From NCBI GenBank assembly GCA_040753915.1, contig JBFMDN010000004.1, positions 83,622 to 147,621 of the forward strand: a stretch of DNA of 64,000 nucleotides. Direction: 5' to 3'. The first letter of the stretch is position 1; the number at the start of each line of letters is the position of its first letter. The notes under the pieces are model-generated. The model was given only the letters and a program-made list of their open reading frames with translations. It was not told the origin of the DNA and made no database searches. This DNA comes from JBFMDN01 sp040753915 (lineage in GTDB: Bacteria > Desulfobacterota > Desulfomonilia > Desulfomonilales > Desulfomonilaceae). This document shows, one piece after another, positions 49,981 through 60,114 of this stretch. The translations under genes and the position numbers were made by a program.

Positions 49981-51089
49981 TGAAAGCAACCCTTATGCTG
50001 GCCGACGGTACGCTCTTCCGGGGACGCTCCATGGGCGCCACCGGTGAGAGAATTGGCGAAGTGGTGTTCAACACCGCTATTACGGGATACCAAGAAATCC
50101 TCACGGACCCGTCGTATCGGGGGCAGATCGTTACCATGACCTATCCTCATATCGGGAACACTGGAATCAACTTTGAGGATAACGAATCGGTGCGTCCTTT
50201 CCTTGCAGGGTTCGCTGTCAAAGAATACTGCGGCTATCCGAGCAACTGGCGCAAGAGCCAAGATTTGGAAGCCTTTCTCAAAAAACATGGCGTTATAGGA
50301 ATCCAGGGGATTGACACACGCAGACTGACGAGGAACCTCAGAGAGACCGGCGCGAAAAAGGGAATTATTTCGACCGAAGAACATGACCCGGAAACGCTGC
50401 TTCGGAAGGTGAGGGAATATCCCGATATAGAGGGACTCGATCTGGTGGAAGAAGTAACCTGTTCAGATCCGTATGATTGGGAAGAAGGCACGTGGAGGTG
50501 GAACGCTCCCGCTTCCCGTCCTGCTCCTACCTTTCGTGTCGCCGCGTACGACTTCGGGATCAAGCACAATATTCTCCGGCTCCTCGTAGATTCGGGAGCA
50601 AAGGTCCGCGTGTTTCCCGCCACCACAAGCAGTGACGAGATACTTGCGTATAATCCCGACGGGATCTTTCTGTCAAACGGCCCGGGTGACCCGGAGGCAG
50701 TGCCCTATGCCGCGGAGAACATCAGAAACCTTATAGGGAAAAAACCGATTTTCGGCATCTGCCTCGGTCACCAGATACTGGGACTGGCCGTCGGGGGACG
50801 CACGTTTAAGCTTACCTTCGGTCACCACGGCGCCAATCATCCAGTGAGGAGATTGGACACCGGGCAAGTGGAGATCACTTCCCAGAACCACAATTTTGCG
50901 GTCGCTGCAGAGTCGGTGGAGTCGGAGTGCATCATCTCCCACATCAACCTGAACGACCAGACCGTGGAAGGGATGGTACACAGAAAGTATCCGCTGTTCT
51001 CGATCCAATATCATCCGGAAGCTGCACCCGGCCCCCACGATTCCCGATACCTTTTTGAAAAATTCAAGAGATTGATCGAGGAGTCGTAA
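49977..51089 (+). CDS. carA: carbamoyl-phosphate synthase small subunit
   Basis: 370 residues, overlapping dapL by four bases (ATGA). CarA N-terminal domain (LADGTLFRGRSMGATGERIGEVVFNTAITGYQEILTDPSYRGQIV) and class I glutaminase with catalytic Cys near 262 in FGICLGHQ and the late HPEAAPGPHD. It supplies ammonia to CarB for arginine and pyrimidine synthesis. The carB gene is not in this window downstream, unusual for an operon. Confidence 0.96.
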   Translation: MMKATLMLADGTLFRGRSMGATGERIGEVVFNTAITGYQEILTDPSYRGQIVTMTYPHIGNTGINFEDNESVRPFLAGFAVKEYCGYPSNWRKSQDLEAFLKKHGVIGIQGIDTRRLTRNLRETGAKKGIISTEEHDPETLLRKVREYPDIEGLDLVEEVTCSDPYDWEEGTWRWNAPASRPAPTFRVAAYDFGIKHNILRLLVDSGAKVRVFPATTSSDEILAYNPDGIFLSNGPGDPEAVPYAAENIRNLIGKKPIFGICLGHQILGLAVGGRTFKLTFGHHGANHPVRRLDTGQVEITSQNHNFAVAAESVESECIISHINLNDQTVEGMVHRKYPLFSIQYHPEAAPGPHDSRYLFEKFKRLIEES

Positions 51090-51651
51090 ATCCCAAGCAG
51101 TCGCCGCGGGAATCAGCGGCGACTCCGTCTCACGAAACCAGTCTCGTCGCAACACGTTGGACCGTCGCCTTCGTAATGATACCGGCGAGACTCCGGCGCT
51201 GCAGAACATCCCTGCCAGAGATTCAGTGCTGAGTAGAGGACACCACAAATCCGGTGCCGTATTCGTGGCAACTCGGTTGATCCGGTTGCACTGGGGCGTT
51301 CTATGCCGGTTGCCAAGAGCTCTTTCCGCTTCCCGTATGTCGAGAGCATCTATGGAAGGCTCGCAGACCGGTGGGACGGGCGTCTGAAAATGTCTCGGAA
51401 TTGCGGCAAATGTTAAGATCGTGGCACGCTTCTTTTTTGCACCCTCACCCTGGCCCTCTCCCGAAGGGAGAGGGGACTTGCAACCGCCCGGAATTACAGA
51501 GCCCTCTCCCTCTGGGAGAGGGCGGGGTGAGGGCTCTATGGGCAGTATCCTCCCTCACCGTACCACTTTTTCTGCTGTTTCCCGAGTCTTGAGACAGTTT
51601 CGTCTCGCCGGTGCTCTTGTCCCGCCGGGGTGCGCATCAGTCAAGTCGGCC
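51090..51651. other. intergenic region with hairpins and a MITE-like element
   Basis: Just after carA is a perfect nine-pair hairpin AGTCGCCGC/GCGGCGACT (51099-51124), a likely transcription stop though without a T-run. Then GC-rich dispersed palindromes (GCGAGACTCCGGCGCTGCAGAAC region) and the MITE-like copy 3. Confidence 0.6.
51386..51602. mobile_element. MITE-like element, copy 3
   Basis: Begins GAAAATGTCTCGGAATTGCGG, ends CCCGAGTCTTGAGACAGTTTCG. The core contains CCCTCACCCTGGCCCTCTCCC and its facing GGGAGAGGGCGGGGTGAGGG. Preceded by GCAGACCGGTGGGACGGGCGTC, which recurs inverted near 14346. Non-autonomous. Confidence 0.7.
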
Positions 51652-52842
51652 TCAGAGCGCCTTGCTGGCCCACCGGTAAATGCGCTCAGCAGCTTTGAAG
51701 TGCTTCTCTGTATTTAGGACCACCACCATGTGCTCTTTGTCGTCGTCTCGGAAAAGAGCAACGATGCATTTTCCGGCCAGATTGGTGAAGCCGGTCTTCG
51801 CACCGGCAACGGGAAGGTTTCGCGAGAGGAGCTTGTCGTTGGTCGCGAGGGGATATGACCGCGGCACGCTGTTGCGCGTCTGCATTGTGTAGGTCTTCAT
51901 GGTCGCAATCTCGCGAATCAGAGGGTACCGGAAAGCGTGCCGCGCTATAAGGGCCACGTCCTGCGCCGAAGCCTGGTTGTACTTTCGTGTCGTGAGACCT
52001 CTGTTACCTTTCCGTCCGATAGTCAGCTCCTCATCGAGACCGCTCGGCGTGTAGAGTACTGCGGTCCGAGCCCCGATCTTGCTCGCCTTGCGATTCATGG
52101 CAGCCAGGAAGCCTTCTCTGCCACCTCTGGGATACGCCCGCGCAAGAGCTTCCGCACAGTCGTTGCCCGATTCTATGAGCATGCCATGAAGGAGGTCCCG
52201 AACAGTGAGCAGGTCACCAGGCCTTATTCCCACTCGGTGGCGAGGAACCTCACGTATATCAGCGGGGACCGTGACGATCTTGTCCAGTTTCATTTCGTCG
52301 AGAGCGGTCATAGCCGTAAGGAGCTTTGTTATGCTCGCAATCGGTAGCGGCTCGGAGCTGTTTTCGGAAAGTACCACCTTATTGGAGGAACAGTCGACGC
52401 AGTAAACGGCCTTGGCTTTGACCAGAGGAAATTTCGGCTTTGGCTTTGCGCTTGCCGCAACAGCTTTCGGGGACAGGGTGCGAGCCGCAGCAGTGACTCG
52501 TTCCCGAGCCAGCGTAGCATTCACAGGTTTCCGCGGCAAAGAGGTACTCTGTGTGAAGGAGGAGACCCGCACTCCCTGACCGTCGGGAGACATGCCTACA
52601 ACTGGCGGAAGAGAGGGGCGAGAAGTCGTGCGCGTGTTTCCGGAGGGTATGTTGGCCTGCTTCGCGGCCTGAGTGGCAGGAACAGCCCTCGCCTCAGGCA
52701 CGACCACTACGGCCTTCCCCTGGGAAACCTGTATTACGAGATCGGTTACAGATATGCCTGTCTGGACGGGCTCAAGGGCAAAGCAGGCCCCGCTGGAGAC
52801 GAGCAAGATCCCGAGAAAGAGCACAACGCCGCGAACGAACAT
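51652..52842 (-). CDS. D-alanyl-D-alanine carboxypeptidase (S11 family)
   Basis: 396 residues from the ATG at 52842 (AAGGAGTGGAGCG upstream). Signal peptide (VVLFLGILLVSSGACFA), then about 120 residues of low-complexity Pro/Ser/Thr/Ala sequence, then the penicillin-binding core: SxxK in SITKLLTAM, SxN in SGNDCAEAL and KTG in KTGFTNLAGKC. It trims peptidoglycan pentapeptides in the periplasm. The C-terminal PBP5_C domain and amphipathic anchor of classical DacA are absent, so it is a short form. Confidence 0.92.
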   Translation of the reverse strand: MFVRGVVLFLGILLVSSGACFALEPVQTGISVTDLVIQVSQGKAVVVVPEARAVPATQAAKQANIPSGNTRTTSRPSLPPVVGMSPDGQGVRVSSFTQSTSLPRKPVNATLARERVTAAARTLSPKAVAASAKPKPKFPLVKAKAVYCVDCSSNKVVLSENSSEPLPIASITKLLTAMTALDEMKLDKIVTVPADIREVPRHRVGIRPGDLLTVRDLLHGMLIESGNDCAEALARAYPRGGREGFLAAMNRKASKIGARTAVLYTPSGLDEELTIGRKGNRGLTTRKYNQASAQDVALIARHAFRYPLIREIATMKTYTMQTRNSVPRSYPLATNDKLLSRNLPVAGAKTGFTNLAGKCIVALFRDDDKEHMVVVLNTEKHFKAAERIYRWASKAL

Positions 52843-53071
52843 CGCTCCACTCCTTCGATCGACGCTGCGAGAGTTTTTTGTTCTATATCTCAATGATCCA
52901 GGGGCCCTACCCTAATAACCTGGATCGCAGGTTAATCTCCAAATCAACATAGCAAAAATATCTGCTAAAGTCACCCCAGTCAAGCACAATATTTTCGGAA
53001 TCGCAATCTTTGTGGGTGAGCGGATCTCTCGCCCAGGCTGTCTTTGCGAGGGCGAGAATCCGAAATCACCC

Positions 53072-53287
53072 TCATTTGCACTCCTTGCAGCTCTTGACCA
53101 CTTTGCCACCGTCCTTCTCACACTCGCTTTTTGTGTGCAACTTATCGCAATCGTTCTTGCCGTGACAGCAGTAAACCCTGGGCTCTTTACTCCCGCTCTT
53201 ACCTGCTGAGCTTTCATGAGCACAGGCCATACTCCATGTCGCAAAGGTCAAGCCGATGCAACCGATCAAAATGGCAAATGTTTTCAT
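53072..53287 (-). CDS. small secreted Cys-rich protein linked to metal efflux
   Basis: 71 residues from the ATG at 53287 with GGAGGTCCC directly upstream. Signal peptide (MKTFAILIGCIGLTFATWSMACA), then a mature peptide of about 48 residues with CC, NDC, SEC and a final SCKECK. Eight Cys plus His suggest metal binding in the periplasm. It is last in the leftward run headed by the RND efflux genes, about 290 bases after them. Confidence 0.7.
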   Translation of the reverse strand: MKTFAILIGCIGLTFATWSMACAHESSAGKSGSKEPRVYCCHGKNDCDKLHTKSECEKDGGKVVKSCKECK

Positions 53288-53580
53288 GGGACCTCCGTAA
53301 GTTTTTCGGAATGGGCAGCCCGCATCGCCGCGAGCGGGACGCCGGGATTTCTTGCCATGCTTGTCGAGCGGAACCACAGGATGAATCCTGAGGCCACTCA
53401 AGGTGCGCTCCTTCAGAGAGCAAGTCTCCCAAATGAGCCGTGACCAGATACGTAACCCCATCAAGGAAAATGTGTAATTATCTCCATCGCGACACTCATC
53501 GCCAACGAGGCGGTCGATCCACGAGGTGGACCGGATCAAAGACTTGCGCAGTAGAGATTCCTGCATTGTGGAGTCTCCTC

Positions 53581-56500
53581 CTAATGGGCCGCTGGTTGAT
53601 TGGAGTCCTTTTCGAGCAACAGGTAGAGCGCAGGGAGTACCACCAGCGTGAGCACCGTGCTCGAAATGAGTCCCCCGATAACCACTGTCGCCAGCGGCCT
53701 TTGAACTTCCGCGCCTGTTCCGCTGGCCAGAGCCATCGGGACGAAGCCCAGCGATGCAACGAGGGCTGTCATGAGCACGGGACGCAAGCGGGTAAGCGCA
53801 CCGTGGAGCACGGCGTCCTCCACGGTCATCCCGTCGGCGCGCAATTTATTGATAAAGGTGATCATGACAAGACCGTTCAGGACGGCCACACCAGACAGTG
53901 CGACGAAACCGACGGCCGCGGATATCGAGATGGGAATGTCGCGAATCCAGAGCGCAGCCAGTCCTCCAGTCAGGGCCAAAGGAACGCCGGTGAACACCAT
54001 GAGCGCGAATCGCATCGATCCGAAGGCAGCAAACAGGAGGGCGAGGATGAGAAATAGGGCGAGAGGGACCACGACTTGAAGCCTCTTGGCAGCCGAGAGC
54101 AGTTGTTCGAATTCTCCTCCCCAGGAAATCCAATGTCCCGCGGGAATCCGCATGCCTCCCACGACCCTTTGGGCTTCCTCTACGAAAGACCCGAGGTCCC
54201 GATCTCTAACGTTGGCGGTCACTACCACCCGTCGTTTGCCGTCTTCCCGGCTGATCTGGTTGGGGCCGCTTAGCGTGACCAGATCTGCGACCGATCCGAG
54301 CGTGACGAAGAACTGCTGCTTGCGCTCTGCGTTCAGGGTAGTCCTCGTGAGTACGGCTGAATCGGTGCTTTCTTGCCTGGGAAGAGGAATGGGGAGTCGT
54401 TTGATTGCAGTGATGTCTTCCCGCAAATCTTCCGGCAAGCGAACTACTATGTCGAACCGTCGATCTCCTTCGAATACCTGCCCTGCTGGTTTCCCTCCCA
54501 CAGCGATTTCCACGGTATCCTGCACGTCGGACACGTTCAGACCGTATCGGACCATCGCGTCTCGATTCAGTAAGACGGTCAGGATAGGCAGACCGCTTAC
54601 TTGCTCCACTTTGACATGAGAGGCTCCCGGGATTCTTCTCACGGCTTCGGCAATGTTCTCAGCAATGCTCAGCATCGAGTCCATGTCATCCCCGAAAACC
54701 TTTATCGCAACGTCGCTGAGCACCCCAGCGAGCAGGTGATTGAAGCGCATGCGGATAGGTTGGCTCAGCTCGAAGTTGTTTCCCGGAATCTTGGCAATCT
54801 CGGCATCCATCATCTTGACCAGGTCGGCTTTGGGCAGATGCGGATCAGGCCAGAGATGACGGGGCTTGAGCACGATTATGTGGTCGCTGATGCTCGGCGG
54901 ATGGGGTTCAGTGGCCACTTCCGAGGTTCCTGTCCTGCCGAAGACCGACTCGATCTGGGGAAAGCGTTCGAGAAGAGCTGTCTCAATGTGCTGTTGAAGC
55001 TCCGTGGCCTGGGTCAGCCCTGTTTCGGGGATGCGCATCGTGTGAATCGCAACGTCTCCCTCGTCTAGGCTAGGAACGAACTCGTGACCCATCTTCGTTG
55101 CAGCCAACACGCTCAAGACTACGGAGACAAGAGCGGAAGTCACGATGAGCAGGCGATGCCGGAGAGCGGCCTGCACCACGGGGAGATACGCGCGCTTGGC
55201 CCCTCGAGAGATGAGATTCTCAGCGTGTACTGAGCCGCTTCTCAAGAATATGGCCACTGCCGCCGGAACGAAGGTGAACGAGAGGATCAGCGCCCCCGTC
55301 AGCGCAAGCAGGACGGTTAGCGACATGGGGGTGAACATCTTGCCCTCCACTCCGGTAAGGGTAAGAATGGGCAAGTATACGATCATGATGATGAGCTCAC
55401 CGAAAAGCGTAGGCTTTCTCACCTCGTGAGAGGCCTCGGTAATAATCGCTGTCCGTTCCTGAGCAGTAGGCGGTCGCCCCAGAGCTGCTCGGGCCTCTGC
55501 CAGCTTCCGAGAGCAGTTCTCGACAATGACTACCGCTCCGTCCACGATTATTCCAAAGTCGATGGCGCCCAGACTCATGAGATTTGCGCTCATTTTGTTT
55601 GTAACCATCCCTGTTGCCGTGAACAGCATGGAAAGGGGAATGACGAGAGCGGTTATGAAAGCAGCTCTCATGTTGCCGAGAAAGAGGAAGAGGATAACAA
55701 TCACAAGCACCGCTCCTTCAGTAAGGCTCGTGCGGACGGTAGCGATTGTCCTGTCCACAAGGGTCGTTCGATTGTACACGACCTTTGCTGCCACTCCTTC
55801 CGGGAGATTCTTGTTGATCTCATCTAGCTTCTTGGCGACTCGCTGTGCAACGACGCGGCTGTTTTCGCCCATGAGCATGAATACGGTACCCAAAACCGTC
55901 TCCGTGCCGTTCTTCGTTGCAGATCCGGTCCTCAATTCCTTCCCTATCTCTACCCTCGCCACGTCGCCGATGAGAACAGGAATGCCGTGAACGTTCTTCA
56001 CAATAACATTTCTGATATCCTCGACACCGGCCACCTGCCCAGGAGCCCGTACGAGGTATTGGCCTCCACTCCGTTCTATATACCCAGCACCCACATTGGC
56101 GTTGTTAGCCTGGAGCGCCTCGATAACATCCCCGAACGTAAGACCTAGCGCGATGAGCTTGTGAGGATCCGGGGTGACGTGAAATTGCTTCTCAAAGCCG
56201 CCGATGGTGTTAACCTCGGTCACGCCGGGAGTGTTCCGTAACTGAGGGCGGATGATCCAGTCCTGAATCGTACGGAGATCGGTAAGACTGTACGGCGTCC
56301 CATCGGGTTTCTTGGCGCCCGGCTCTGCTTCGACAGTCCACATGAAGATCTCACCAAGACCTGTTGAAATGGGCCCCATGATGGGATCGACGCCGGCAGG
56401 GAGTTTGCCCTTAGCTTCTTGAATGCGCTCGCTGACCAGTCTTCGAGCAAAGTAGATGTCCGTACCATCCTCGAAAATCACGGTCACAAGACCGATACCG

Positions 56501-56763
56501 TATTGCGAGAGAGACCGCGTCTGCACAAGACTCGGGAGCCCCGCCATGGCGGTCTCGAGAGGATACGTAATGCGCTGCTCGATCTCCAGCGCAGCAAGCC
56601 CGGGAGCTTGGGCACTGATTTGAACCTGGACGTTTGTGATGTCCGGCACCGCGTCGATATTGATACGACCGAGGTTGTACGCGCCAATCGCTGCCATGAA
56701 GACGGTCAGCGCAATCATCGTCCAGCGTTGCTGAATGGAGAAATTGAGTATCTTTTCGATCAT
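53581..56763 (-). CDS. heavy-metal efflux RND pump, CusA/CzcA family
   Basis: 1060 residues with twelve expected membrane spans. HME-RND signature: the second-half proton relay DFGIIVDGAVVIVEN in span 4, the N-terminal RINIDAVPDITNVQVQI, and EVNTIGGFEKQFHVTPDP. This inner-membrane pump drives metal cations (Cu, Ag, Zn, Co or Cd) out with a membrane fusion protein and an outer-membrane channel. The adaptor gene lies 46 bases upstream. No outer-membrane factor gene is seen. The metal cannot be fixed from the signature alone. Confidence 0.93.
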   Translation of the reverse strand: MIEKILNFSIQQRWTMIALTVFMAAIGAYNLGRINIDAVPDITNVQVQISAQAPGLAALEIEQRITYPLETAMAGLPSLVQTRSLSQYGIGLVTVIFEDGTDIYFARRLVSERIQEAKGKLPAGVDPIMGPISTGLGEIFMWTVEAEPGAKKPDGTPYSLTDLRTIQDWIIRPQLRNTPGVTEVNTIGGFEKQFHVTPDPHKLIALGLTFGDVIEALQANNANVGAGYIERSGGQYLVRAPGQVAGVEDIRNVIVKNVHGIPVLIGDVARVEIGKELRTGSATKNGTETVLGTVFMLMGENSRVVAQRVAKKLDEINKNLPEGVAAKVVYNRTTLVDRTIATVRTSLTEGAVLVIVILFLFLGNMRAAFITALVIPLSMLFTATGMVTNKMSANLMSLGAIDFGIIVDGAVVIVENCSRKLAEARAALGRPPTAQERTAIITEASHEVRKPTLFGELIIMIVYLPILTLTGVEGKMFTPMSLTVLLALTGALILSFTFVPAAVAIFLRSGSVHAENLISRGAKRAYLPVVQAALRHRLLIVTSALVSVVLSVLAATKMGHEFVPSLDEGDVAIHTMRIPETGLTQATELQQHIETALLERFPQIESVFGRTGTSEVATEPHPPSISDHIIVLKPRHLWPDPHLPKADLVKMMDAEIAKIPGNNFELSQPIRMRFNHLLAGVLSDVAIKVFGDDMDSMLSIAENIAEAVRRIPGASHVKVEQVSGLPILTVLLNRDAMVRYGLNVSDVQDTVEIAVGGKPAGQVFEGDRRFDIVVRLPEDLREDITAIKRLPIPLPRQESTDSAVLTRTTLNAERKQQFFVTLGSVADLVTLSGPNQISREDGKRRVVVTANVRDRDLGSFVEEAQRVVGGMRIPAGHWISWGGEFEQLLSAAKRLQVVVPLALFLILALLFAAFGSMRFALMVFTGVPLALTGGLAALWIRDIPISISAAVGFVALSGVAVLNGLVMITFINKLRADGMTVEDAVLHGALTRLRPVLMTALVASLGFVPMALASGTGAEVQRPLATVVIGGLISSTVLTLVVLPALYLLLEKDSNQPAAH

Positions 56764-56809
56764 GGTCTCTTCCCAGCGAGAACCTTTCGAGCCGTCTGGA
56801 AGAACGCCT

Positions 56810-58336
56810 CTAGTGTTGGTGAGAGATCCCTTGCTTTCCCAGCTCTGCTTTCAAGAGAAAGCTGTTCGAGCAAACATAGGATTCTCCGGGGGCAAGGCCC
56901 TTGACCACCTCAACGTGCCGTCCATCTGTCCGGCCGGTGCGAATGGGACGCGGCTCGAATTCGTCGCCGAAGTTAACAAACACCACGGGTTGATCCTTAT
57001 GTGTCTGTAGCGCATCTTTCTTCACGGCCACAGGAACCGTGATTTCTCCATCCGTCAGCGCCACCTGCACAAAGAGTCCGGGTTTCCAGGTCCCGTCCGG
57101 ATTAGGGATAACGATTCTCGCCTTGGCCGTACGGCTGTCCTCCCCGACGACAGGCCCTACATAGGAGACTTCCCCTGATTCGCGCAGCCCCGCAAGGTCA
57201 GAGCTCACCGTGGCCTTTTGACCAACGCGAACTCGCTTGAGGTCTGCCGCGTATACCGTGACTTCCACCCACACATCTGAGAGATCGGCGATCATATAGA
57301 TTTCCGCGTCTTCCTTCACCCATTCTCCTGGGGCAAGGTGTTTCTGGACTACCACGCCGTCGGACGCTGCCCGGATCTCATATCTCGTCAGCTCGCTCAT
57401 GGGTTGAGATGGCAAAGACGCTATTTCCTCTTCCGTCGCTCCCATGGCCATGAGCTTGCGGGCTGAAGAGCTAAGCTCAATCTTCTCCTCGAGGAAGGCC
57501 TTCTGCGCGGTGAGGAATTCCTTCTCCGCGATCGTCTGCTTTTCCCAGAGGCGCTCGGCCCGCTCGAAGTTGTAGCGTGCCAGCTTCTCCCGTTCAAAGG
57601 CCACGAGGTACTTGCTTCGAGCTTCTGCAAGCTCCCGACTGTCAATGACCGCTATTGTCTCGCCCTTCTTAACCGGATGACCCAATTCCTTGCACGCATC
57701 GAGAACGACCCCGGCCACCCGCGGAACGATGTGATAGACCTTGTCGGCATTGAACGCCACTTCCCCAGGGAGCCTCAGAAGAGAGGCAATGGTCCTGGGA
57801 CCAGCTTCGTCTGTCTCTATCCCCATCTTGGACCTGATGGTTGGAGAAAACTCGAGCCGTTCCTGTATTTGCCAGTACTCCCACTCGACGGATTCTCCTT
57901 TGTGATGGGCGGTCACTTTGACTTCAAACGAGTGAGGGTGCTCGACCTCTTCACTACTGAATAGGAATTCCTTGTCCGGCACCAGGTGAAACTCCGACAC
58001 TCGTTCTCCGAGGCGAGTAATCTCGACCGCTACGGTGATATCCCGTGGATCGATCGGCTTGCCCTTCTCAGAGCAGTAGGCACGAAAGTGCGGTGCCGAG
58101 CCGTTTTCATGAATTGCCAGCTCAACAGTCAGATCTCCTTCCGTGAGGATCTTGCCACCGTGGGGACCACTGCCGCATGAATGTCCCGCGTGGCTGTGCC
58201 CTTCGTGCTCGTGGCTCCCGTGATCGTGTCCGTCGACAGAGGCCGACGGCCTTCTCTCCGACAGCACGATGGTGGCAGCAGCGAATAACCCAACTAGGAC
58301 GACGAAACAAATTCCGAAGATCTCCCTGCGCTTCAT
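56810..58336 (-). CDS. RND periplasmic adaptor (CusB/CzcB-like) with a His-rich start
   Basis: 508 residues from the ATG at 58336, chosen as it directly precedes the signal/anchor helix (KRREIFGICFVVLVGLFAAATIVLS). A His-rich stretch follows (DGHDHGSHEHEGHSHAGHS), likely metal-binding. Then an N-terminal domain of about 120 residues, the barrel-sandwich (lipoyl) halves around a helical hairpin (VVLDACKELGHPVKKGETIAVI, then KLARYNFERAERLWEKQTI), and the beta-barrel end (GLAPGESYVCSNSFLLKAELGKQ). It links the pump to the outer membrane. Confidence 0.92.
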   Translation of the reverse strand: MKRREIFGICFVVLVGLFAAATIVLSERRPSASVDGHDHGSHEHEGHSHAGHSCGSGPHGGKILTEGDLTVELAIHENGSAPHFRAYCSEKGKPIDPRDITVAVEITRLGERVSEFHLVPDKEFLFSSEEVEHPHSFEVKVTAHHKGESVEWEYWQIQERLEFSPTIRSKMGIETDEAGPRTIASLLRLPGEVAFNADKVYHIVPRVAGVVLDACKELGHPVKKGETIAVIDSRELAEARSKYLVAFEREKLARYNFERAERLWEKQTIAEKEFLTAQKAFLEEKIELSSSARKLMAMGATEEEIASLPSQPMSELTRYEIRAASDGVVVQKHLAPGEWVKEDAEIYMIADLSDVWVEVTVYAADLKRVRVGQKATVSSDLAGLRESGEVSYVGPVVGEDSRTAKARIVIPNPDGTWKPGLFVQVALTDGEITVPVAVKKDALQTHKDQPVVFVNFGDEFEPRPIRTGRTDGRHVEVVKGLAPGESYVCSNSFLLKAELGKQGISHQH

Positions 58337-58562
58337 GACGTATGCTTCTCCAAGATCGTAGTCATTGGCCGCGACAGCCGACGGATTCGGCAAGGTTTCT
58401 CGCACGCCGCGCCGCTGACATGAGACGCGTTTCCGTTTGTGAGGGCCCGAAAGAGCTGTCCCAGTTAAGAGCTGCCCCGTGGCACACGCCACTGATGGGT
58501 CAGCTCACAACACTATCAACGGGACCTCTTTTGGAAATTGTGGGGGTGCTTCCGCGTATTGC

Positions 58563-59012
58563 TTACACGAGTAATCGCACTGAGAGGATAGGTCCGAGAG
58601 ACAGGGGTGGGAGAGACAAATCGGGAACGGAGAAAAGAGAGATCGTACTTTCGGGGTCAAGCAGCCGATCGTGGCTACGACCGTGCGGCAGCATGCCGGC
58701 GAGGACGTCTCGATCTCGAGCCCCCGCACCGGTGATCATGGGGGGAACTGCAGGACATTCGTCCGAATGTCCTTCAACGCAGCAGCACCGGTCCACGTGC
58801 CAGTCTCGGCAACCCGTCTGGAGCAGTGAGTGCATGATTGCATGAGCGGCATGCAGCAAGGAGTGAAGATACTTGTTGCATCCCGGTTGCTGCCTATCCG
58901 ACACATGGTGATTGTGAGCCAAGGGGAACAACGCGGGTCCACACAGGACCAGACAGGTAAATATCGCTATGTACTTGGCCGACAATGTCCTCACTAGCGC
59001 CCTCAATGCCAC
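58563..59012 (-). CDS. secreted Cys/His-rich protein upstream of the metal efflux genes
   Basis: 149 residues; hydrophobic N-terminus (YIAIFTCLVLCGPALFPLAH) then CNKYLHSLLHAAHAIMHSLLQTGC and HVDRCCCVEGHSDEC, rich in Cys and His. The C-terminal half is less structured. Same strand as the adaptor, 226 bases upstream. It may be a periplasmic metal-binding accessory. No family recognised. Confidence 0.6.
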   Translation of the reverse strand: MALRALVRTLSAKYIAIFTCLVLCGPALFPLAHNHHVSDRQQPGCNKYLHSLLHAAHAIMHSLLQTGCRDWHVDRCCCVEGHSDECPAVPPMITGAGARDRDVLAGMLPHGRSHDRLLDPESTISLFSVPDLSLPPLSLGPILSVRLLV

Positions 59013-59427
59013 GCTGTCGTCGCCTTTCGGCTTGCCTGAGCCTAGTGCACCCTGCCTTTGTTGTCAAGAGCCAAGCCGAATCGTGAGCCTCAGGGCCACG
59101 CCATTTCCGGGAACGGCTTGCTGCCATTTCGCGACCACGTGAACGGGATCGCGCCAAGATCGCGAGACATCTCCATAGAATCAGATCTTCGTGCGCGATA
59201 TTTGTATTTCAACAGCATTAAATTCTTGACTCAGCGCGGACTCAGTGATAGGAGCCCTTCCCTAGGGGCCGAACTCCCCATCGTTTGTGATCGCTTAGAG
59301 CGCGCGGACGATCTCTTTGGTTGCTTGCATGTGCCGGTTGATCGAATTCCCCCACCTCACATCTGGACACAAGGCTGCACGCTTTCGAATGTAATGAACT
59401 TTCTATGGGCGAGAAAAGGAGTTCGAC
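59013..59427. other. divergent intergenic region
   Basis: Between the leftward metal operon and the rightward hypothetical gene. AT-rich around 59195-59235. No gene seen; promoters for both directions are expected. Confidence 0.45.
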
Positions 59428-59853
59428 ATGAATCAAAGTGCGTTCCGTGCCTCAGCCGGGGCTTCTGTCGAGAACTACGACTTCAATGAGAATTATCGAT
59501 ATCTAAAGAGGCTCCTTCAGGATCTCAGGCAGGAAAACGGTCCGTCCGTGAGACAAGAACTGTTTGGCGAGGAACAACGAGAACGACCTCTTACGAAGAA
59601 GGAAATGAAACAGATGTTTCGTTTCCTGCGCAAGATCGAGAATCATTACGAAGAATGCTGTACTCCCCCTATTCCCGAAGAATTAGAGCATTCAATCAGG
59701 GCAAAAGCATCATCCAATTGGCTCCCCTGGGAATCGGAAGCAATCGAAAAAGTTGATGCGTGGAGGGCGGCGCTCCAAGACAGGAGACGCAAAGCAAGAG
59801 ACTTGTTTCAAACTGCCCTGGAAAAGATTAGGCGAGGAGAAAAGCTCCCCTGA
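59428..59853 (+). CDS. hypothetical helical protein
   Basis: 141 residues; ATG follows GGAGTTCGAC. Strongly charged and probably all helical (YRYLKRLLQDLRQENGPSV, KKEMKQMFRFLRKIENHYEECC, EAIEKVDAWRAALQDRRRK). Two adjacent Cys after the central helix. No signal peptide or membrane span. I do not recognise the family. Confidence 0.65.
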   Translation: MNQSAFRASAGASVENYDFNENYRYLKRLLQDLRQENGPSVRQELFGEEQRERPLTKKEMKQMFRFLRKIENHYEECCTPPIPEELEHSIRAKASSNWLPWESEAIEKVDAWRAALQDRRRKARDLFQTALEKIRRGEKLP

Positions 59854-60057
59854 GGCGAACACATTGGCGCCAGCCGGACGCCGGCGCAAACATTTGCACT
59901 TTTCGAACTATCCCACAATTCATTCCGCGCATGCCCCCTCCGAATTCTCCTGGAGTCTGGCATGCACGGAATATCATCGCTCGCGACCACCTCTCCCTGG
60001 GAATGAGTCCTGACAACCAAATTCCGCCCCCCGATTGAAGCCTCGGGTCACACTCAT

Positions 60058-60086
60058 TTGATTTCTCGTCTGGCATGAATTATATG
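60058..60086 (+). promoter_or_regulatory. sigma-70 promoter of hflK-hflC
   Basis: TTGATT (60058-60063), 17 bases, TATATG (60081-60086); transcription would begin near 60093, 22 bases before the hflK ATG. Confidence 0.55.
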
Positions 60087-60114
60087 TTAATGAATCGGAT
60101 CGCTCGGAGGAACG

